In this document: piece after piece, positions 7,331-9,379 of the stretch | Layout: each line of letters opens with the position of its first letter | How positions within the stretch are numbered: the first letter of the stretch is position 1 | Assembly (NCBI GenBank): GCA_021158805.1 | Contig: JAGGTZ010000107.1 | Location: 1-9,379 of the forward strand | Origin: Thermoproteota archaeon | Lineage (GTDB): Archaea; Korarchaeota; Korarchaeia; Korarchaeales; Korarchaeaceae | Reading direction: 5' to 3' | Length of the DNA stretch: 9,379 nucleotides | Notes under the pieces: generated by a model | What the model was told of the DNA's origin: nothing | Databases searched by the model: none | The model's input: the letters and a program-made list of their open reading frames with translations, nothing else | Translations under genes and position numbers: made by a program

Positions 7331-7509
7331 ATTTGCCGTCTCCTGGCTAATTCCAAGATACACATCTATATAATAACAATAGTTAAATAAAAAAAGACAC
7401 GATAAAGATCGGAAGTTTAAATGTAACGACCGTAGTCACTTCGCTGAATGACTAATTTGAACATAAAGATGTAAGCGCCAAGAGCCTTATTTAGCTCCTT
7501 GATAAAGCA
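7331..7509. other. AT-rich noncoding gap with a minus-strand oligo-T stretch
   Basis: No open frame with coding character is visible here. On the minus strand, seven T in a row (complement of 7389-7395) followed by ATTT form a credible archaeal terminator for the zinc-ribbon/coiled-coil transcript. That would leave a 3' tail of about 115 bases after the coiled-coil stop. Within the tail are two small dyads: GAGC/GCTC at 7482-7485 and 7494-7497, and GTCA-TTC/GAA-TGAC at 7435-7452 with one bulged base. No tRNA and no convincing C/D-box pair is present. Confidence 0.4.
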
Positions 7510-7935
7510 CTACTGAGAGTTTCTAACATATTCTCTTATATATGAAGAGAGAGATCTTATCAGTTTTCTTATCTCAACTGCTTGAGACTGCTTTTCAGTC
7601 ATTTCTCTCTGGATGAGTGACAGTTGTTTCTGTATCTTAGTTATGCCATCTGTCGTAGCTACGGAGACTAACACTCTCTCAAAGGAGACCTTGTTTAGTC
7701 TGTCTATTAAGTAGTCTATTTGCTGAATTAGATGATCTCTAACACTATCTCTGTCCCTCCTTATAGTATGGAGCTTTTTCTTTAGAAGAATTAACCTCTC
7801 CCTCTCTTCCTTGAGGGGATCGTATCTAATCTCGATCCTTAGCAGCCTGCCGGATGATAGCACCCTAGCGTAATCCTCTATCCCTAGATCATTTAACACA
7901 CGACTGATAATCCTGACGGGATCACCCACCCTCAT
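7510..7935 (-). CDS. Coiled-coil protein of unknown function
   Basis: I do not recognise this 141-residue protein. Residues 1-38 look like a small folded head (VRIISRVLNDLGIEDY, then strands RLLRIEIRY). Two highly charged helical stretches follow, about 40-83 and 98-137, with heptad-like leucine and isoleucine spacing. They are joined by a short strand-like segment (ERVLVSVATTDG, 86-97), so a helical hairpin or antiparallel coiled coil is likely. There is no signal peptide, membrane segment or catalytic motif. Its start, ATG 7933-7935, lies inside the upstream zinc-ribbon gene, a 14-base overlap that implies translational coupling; GGGGG lies immediately before the ATG but too close to be a standard ribosome site. 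The GTG two codons on is an alternative start. The pairing with a zinc ribbon suggests a nucleic-acid or RNA polymerase-linked role, but that is only a guess from context. Confidence 0.75.
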   Translation of the reverse strand: MRVGDPVRIISRVLNDLGIEDYARVLSSGRLLRIEIRYDPLKEERERLILLKKKLHTIRRDRDSVRDHLIQQIDYLIDRLNKVSFERVLVSVATTDGITKIQKQLSLIQREMTEKQSQAVEIRKLIRSLSSYIREYVRNSQ

Positions 7936-8143
7936 CCCCCGCTTCCCTTTCCACTTCTATTTCGGCGACGATTGGTCCTCTATATCCGCAGTCGAGGCAT
8001 ACATACTCCTCTGGAGTTAACCACCCGGAGAATACAGATATCTTCCTTATATTTGTACTGCCACAAACAGGACACACTATTATCTTGATTGCCTTCTCCT
8101 TCCCCAAATTGATCACACTTTCCCTTTTCTTTCGTGTAGACAC
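7922..8143 (-). CDS. Small archaeal zinc-ribbon protein
   Basis: This 73-residue protein has a basic N-terminus (MSTRKKRESV) and one zinc ribbon formed by CPVC (about residues 24-27) and CLDC (about 49-52). Between the knuckles lies the segment SGWLTPEEYVC, a form common in small uncharacterised archaeal zinc-ribbon proteins; after them comes an acidic tail (EIEVEREAGDEGG). Zinc ribbons of this kind bind nucleic acid or dock on RNA polymerase or the ribosome; which applies here is unknown. The start is GTG at 8141-8143. No ribosome site precedes it, and a TATA-like TTAATAA lies about 25 bases upstream, so the mRNA may be leaderless. It is the first gene of a two-gene unit with the coiled-coil protein, and it diverges from the pilin-like gene across only 42 bases. 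Confidence 0.8.
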   Translation of the reverse strand: MSTRKKRESVINLGKEKAIKIIVCPVCGSTNIRKISVFSGWLTPEEYVCLDCGYRGPIVAEIEVEREAGDEGG

Positions 8144-8185
8144 CGGGATATATCCACAATTCAGTTATTAAGTTTTGGTGATTGG
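8144..8185. promoter_or_regulatory. Compact divergent promoter between zinc-ribbon and pilin-like genes
   Basis: GGATATATCC (8146-8155) is a perfect ten-base palindrome and a plausible TATA box for the plus strand: a start about 26 bases on, near 8176, would place GGTGAT (8177-8182) at the 5' end of the mRNA, just ahead of ATG 8186. On the minus strand TTAATAA, centred near 8167, sits at the right distance for a leaderless transcript starting at GTG 8143. The two promoters therefore interleave, and polymerase on one could block the other. Confidence 0.4.
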
Positions 8186-8440
8186 ATGAGGAGGAGAAGG
8201 GGGATAACTGGAACATTAGAGCAAGCTCTCCTTATAGCAGTCACAGTTGCCTTCTTTCTCGGTATAGTAGTTGCTCCTATGGCTAATGCAGCTAAGTTCA
8301 TATGGGAGGCACCTCAAAATGCCTGGGAAAGCTGGAGTGGCTTCGTAGAATGGGTAGATGGTCTCATTGATAGCATGTTTCAGGGTGGCGAACAAGGGAA
8401 CGCTAGCTCGCTAGCTCCAAGTATTCTTTCATTTTCCTAA
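8186..8440 (+). CDS. Small type IV pilin-like membrane protein with class III signal peptide
   Basis: This 84-residue protein starts with a basic MRRRRG, followed by ITGTLEQALLIAVTVAFFLGIVV. A run of arginines ending in glycine, then a polar segment with a glutamate, then one long hydrophobic helix (about residues 13-33) is the layout of archaeal type IV pilins and archaellins. Prepilin peptidase would cut after G6, leaving I7 at the mature N-terminus. The remaining 50 residues are tryptophan-rich and acidic (FIWEAPQNAWESWSGFVEWVDG), and the tail has one sequon, NAS, at N72. It is shorter than most pilins, so a minor pilin, a pilus-linked peptide, or a plain single-pass membrane protein are all possible. 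ATG 8186 is preceded by GGTGAT (8177-8182), a good match to the archaeal 16S tail with short spacing. No pilus ATPase or platform gene is in view. Its 3' end overlaps the converging glycosyltransferase by 38 bases. Confidence 0.65.
   Translation: MRRRRGITGTLEQALLIAVTVAFFLGIVVAPMANAAKFIWEAPQNAWESWSGFVEWVDGLIDSMFQGGEQGNASSLAPSILSFS
8401..8417. repeat. Two tandem copies of an 8-base unit at overlapping gene ends
   Basis: CGCTAGCT is repeated head to tail (8401-8408 and 8409-8416), each containing the palindrome GCTAGC. It codes for ASSLA in the pilin-like protein and for the last residues and stop (ELAS, TAG) of the glycosyltransferase. Confidence 0.7.
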
Positions 8441-9317
8441 TCTCCCACTTTATTTTAGATATGGAGTAAAGCTGAAATGATGTGATAATAAGGAGAATCC
8501 CTATAACTGCAAAACCAGTTGAGATTAGGGCCATCGGTATACTGAAGTACTTAGTGGATGTGTAAAGTTCCATTGCCCACCACCCAAAGTAGAAGCTGAC
8601 TATCATCATGAGGCTTCCTGGTACTCCAAGGTATAATAAGGGTTTTTCTTCTAGAATCATCCTTAAGATGGTAAGTATAAGCTCCGAAAAGTGTAGCAGT
8701 GGATTCTTAGATGGTTTGGCCCCGCTATAGCTTACTACGATCGGAACCTCCTTTATTCTGAGCTTTGCTTTGCTTATCTCTTTTAAAATACCTAAGCTTA
8801 CGCCCATTCCTTTCTCTACAGCCTCTAGAGCTACTTTGAGGGCGGATTTTGAGTAAGCTCTCATCCCACTTTGTGTATCCTTAATAGGAACCTTCGAGGC
8901 CCTCCTACCTAGTAGATTTAGTAGCTTGAGGGCCAATGCCCTAGCCAAACCTATTTTCTCTGCCCTTCCGCCTTTCATAAATCTGGATCCAACGACTAAA
9001 TCGGCCTCCCCCTTCTCTATAGGACTTATCAGCCTAGGTATGAACGCGGGGTCATGCTGACCATCAGCATCTAACGTTACAGCTATGTCTGCCTTTCTGT
9101 TTATTGCCTCCCTGAATAAGGTCCTCAGAGCTGCCCCATAACCCTTGTTTCTTTCATGCTTTATCACTACAGCTCCTAGCGAGCTGGCCACCTCGCTAGT
9201 TAGGTCAATAGAACCATCATCACATACTATGACTAGATCTACATACCTCCTTGCTTTCAAGATAACGGGAGCGATCCTTGCTTCCTCATTGTATGCTGGT
9301 ATAAGGGCTACCTTCAT
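8403..9317 (-). CDS. Family 2 glycosyltransferase, DPM1-like, with two C-terminal TM helices
   Basis: This 304-residue enzyme likely transfers a sugar from a nucleotide donor to a polyprenyl (dolichyl) phosphate at the inner face of the membrane, supplying lipid-linked sugars for glycans or protein N-glycosylation. The GT-A fold covers about residues 1-215: PAYNEE (7-12), CDDGS (32-36), the metal-binding DADGQHD (83-89), GSRF (110-113) and DTQSGMRAYSK (147-157), typical of dolichol-phosphate mannosyl- and glucosyltransferases. Two hydrophobic helices follow, about 228-250 and 261-285, then a short basic tail. Sugar and acceptor cannot be read from these motifs. ATG 9317 is the natural start just before the first strand (MKVALIPAYNEE); another ATG at 9324 is out of frame. 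The enzyme may serve the sequon-rich surface protein in this window, but such genes are often unlinked to their targets. Confidence 0.9.
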   Translation of the reverse strand: MKVALIPAYNEEARIAPVILKARRYVDLVIVCDDGSIDLTSEVASSLGAVVIKHERNKGYGAALRTLFREAINRKADIAVTLDADGQHDPAFIPRLISPIEKGEADLVVGSRFMKGGRAEKIGLARALALKLLNLLGRRASKVPIKDTQSGMRAYSKSALKVALEAVEKGMGVSLGILKEISKAKLRIKEVPIVVSYSGAKPSKNPLLHFSELILTILRMILEEKPLLYLGVPGSLMMIVSFYFGWWAMELYTSTKYFSIPMALISTGFAVIGILLIITSFQLYSISKIKWEIRKMKEYLELAS

Positions 9318-9379
9318 CTCGCATAGTTACCAGCGAATCATATTTAATTTAAAGGGTAAGAGCCAAATCTTTTTCAATA
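9318..9379 (-). promoter_or_regulatory. Probable promoter of the glycosyltransferase gene
   Basis: On the minus strand TTTAAATTAA (about 9344-9353) is a reasonable TATA box, centred near 9348. Transcription would begin near 9322, so the leader before ATG 9317 would be only a few bases. No proper ribosome site is visible (only GCGAG directly upstream), in keeping with a leaderless mRNA. The remaining bases to 9379 hold no recognisable feature. Confidence 0.4.

Noticed and set aside
7435..7480. C/D-box small RNA or tRNA in the 7283-7509 gap
   Set aside because: CTGA-like and TGAT-like strings occur, but not in a proper C, D', C', D order, and no cloverleaf can be drawn.
7980..8216. Alternative minus-strand frame of 78 codons across the zinc-ribbon gene and divergent promoter
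   Set aside because: It overlaps a clear zinc-ribbon protein with paired cysteine knuckles, would run through the promoter region, and shows no domain.

Overview
The window looks like a gene-dense chromosome segment from a thermophilic archaeon. The evidence is an archaeal-type type IA topoisomerase with three C-terminal Cys4 zinc modules, a small archaeal zinc-ribbon protein, a class III (type IV pilin-like) signal peptide, TATA-like elements about 25 bases ahead of likely transcript starts, GTG starts, GGTGAT/GGAGGTG-type ribosome sites, and heavy use of AGG/AGA and ATA codons. A TACK-group archaeon, possibly Korarchaeota-like, is my guess; no rRNA or other marker is present to settle it. 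I see no mobile element, CRISPR array, tRNA or rRNA.

Layout. Bases 1-378 (+) hold the C-terminal end of a CoA-transferase of the YdiF/propionate CoA-transferase type. Converging on it, and sharing the four bases CTAG as overlapping stop codons, is a 1286-residue surface protein (375-4235, -). It has a signal peptide, a right-handed beta-helix, four DUF11-like domains, one transmembrane helix, and a cytoplasmic tail that resembles a PIN domain. A 99-base divergent promoter region separates it from a DNA topoisomerase I gene (4335-6497, +). That gene overlaps a HAD phosphatase gene (about 6455-7051, +), and the two probably form one transcript. A small winged-helix protein (7034-7282, -) converges on the HAD gene.

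After a 227-base gap come two overlapping minus-strand genes: a zinc-ribbon protein (7922-8143) and a coiled-coil protein (7510-7935). Diverging from them is a short pilin-like membrane protein (8186-8440, +). Its 3' end overlaps the 3' end of a DPM1-like family 2 glycosyltransferase (8403-9317, -).

How the genes may work together. The surface protein, pilin-like protein and glycosyltransferase suggest a partial cell-envelope theme: the surface protein carries 28 N-glycosylation sequons, and DPM1-like enzymes supply lipid-linked sugars in archaea. The topoisomerase/HAD pair and the CoA-transferase look like housekeeping functions. All three convergent gene pairs overlap at their 3' ends, a sign of strong compaction.

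The most interesting signals are the PIN-like domain on the cytoplasmic end of a giant adhesin-like protein, and a topoisomerase in which the near-invariant active-site arginine two residues after the catalytic tyrosine reads as glycine.
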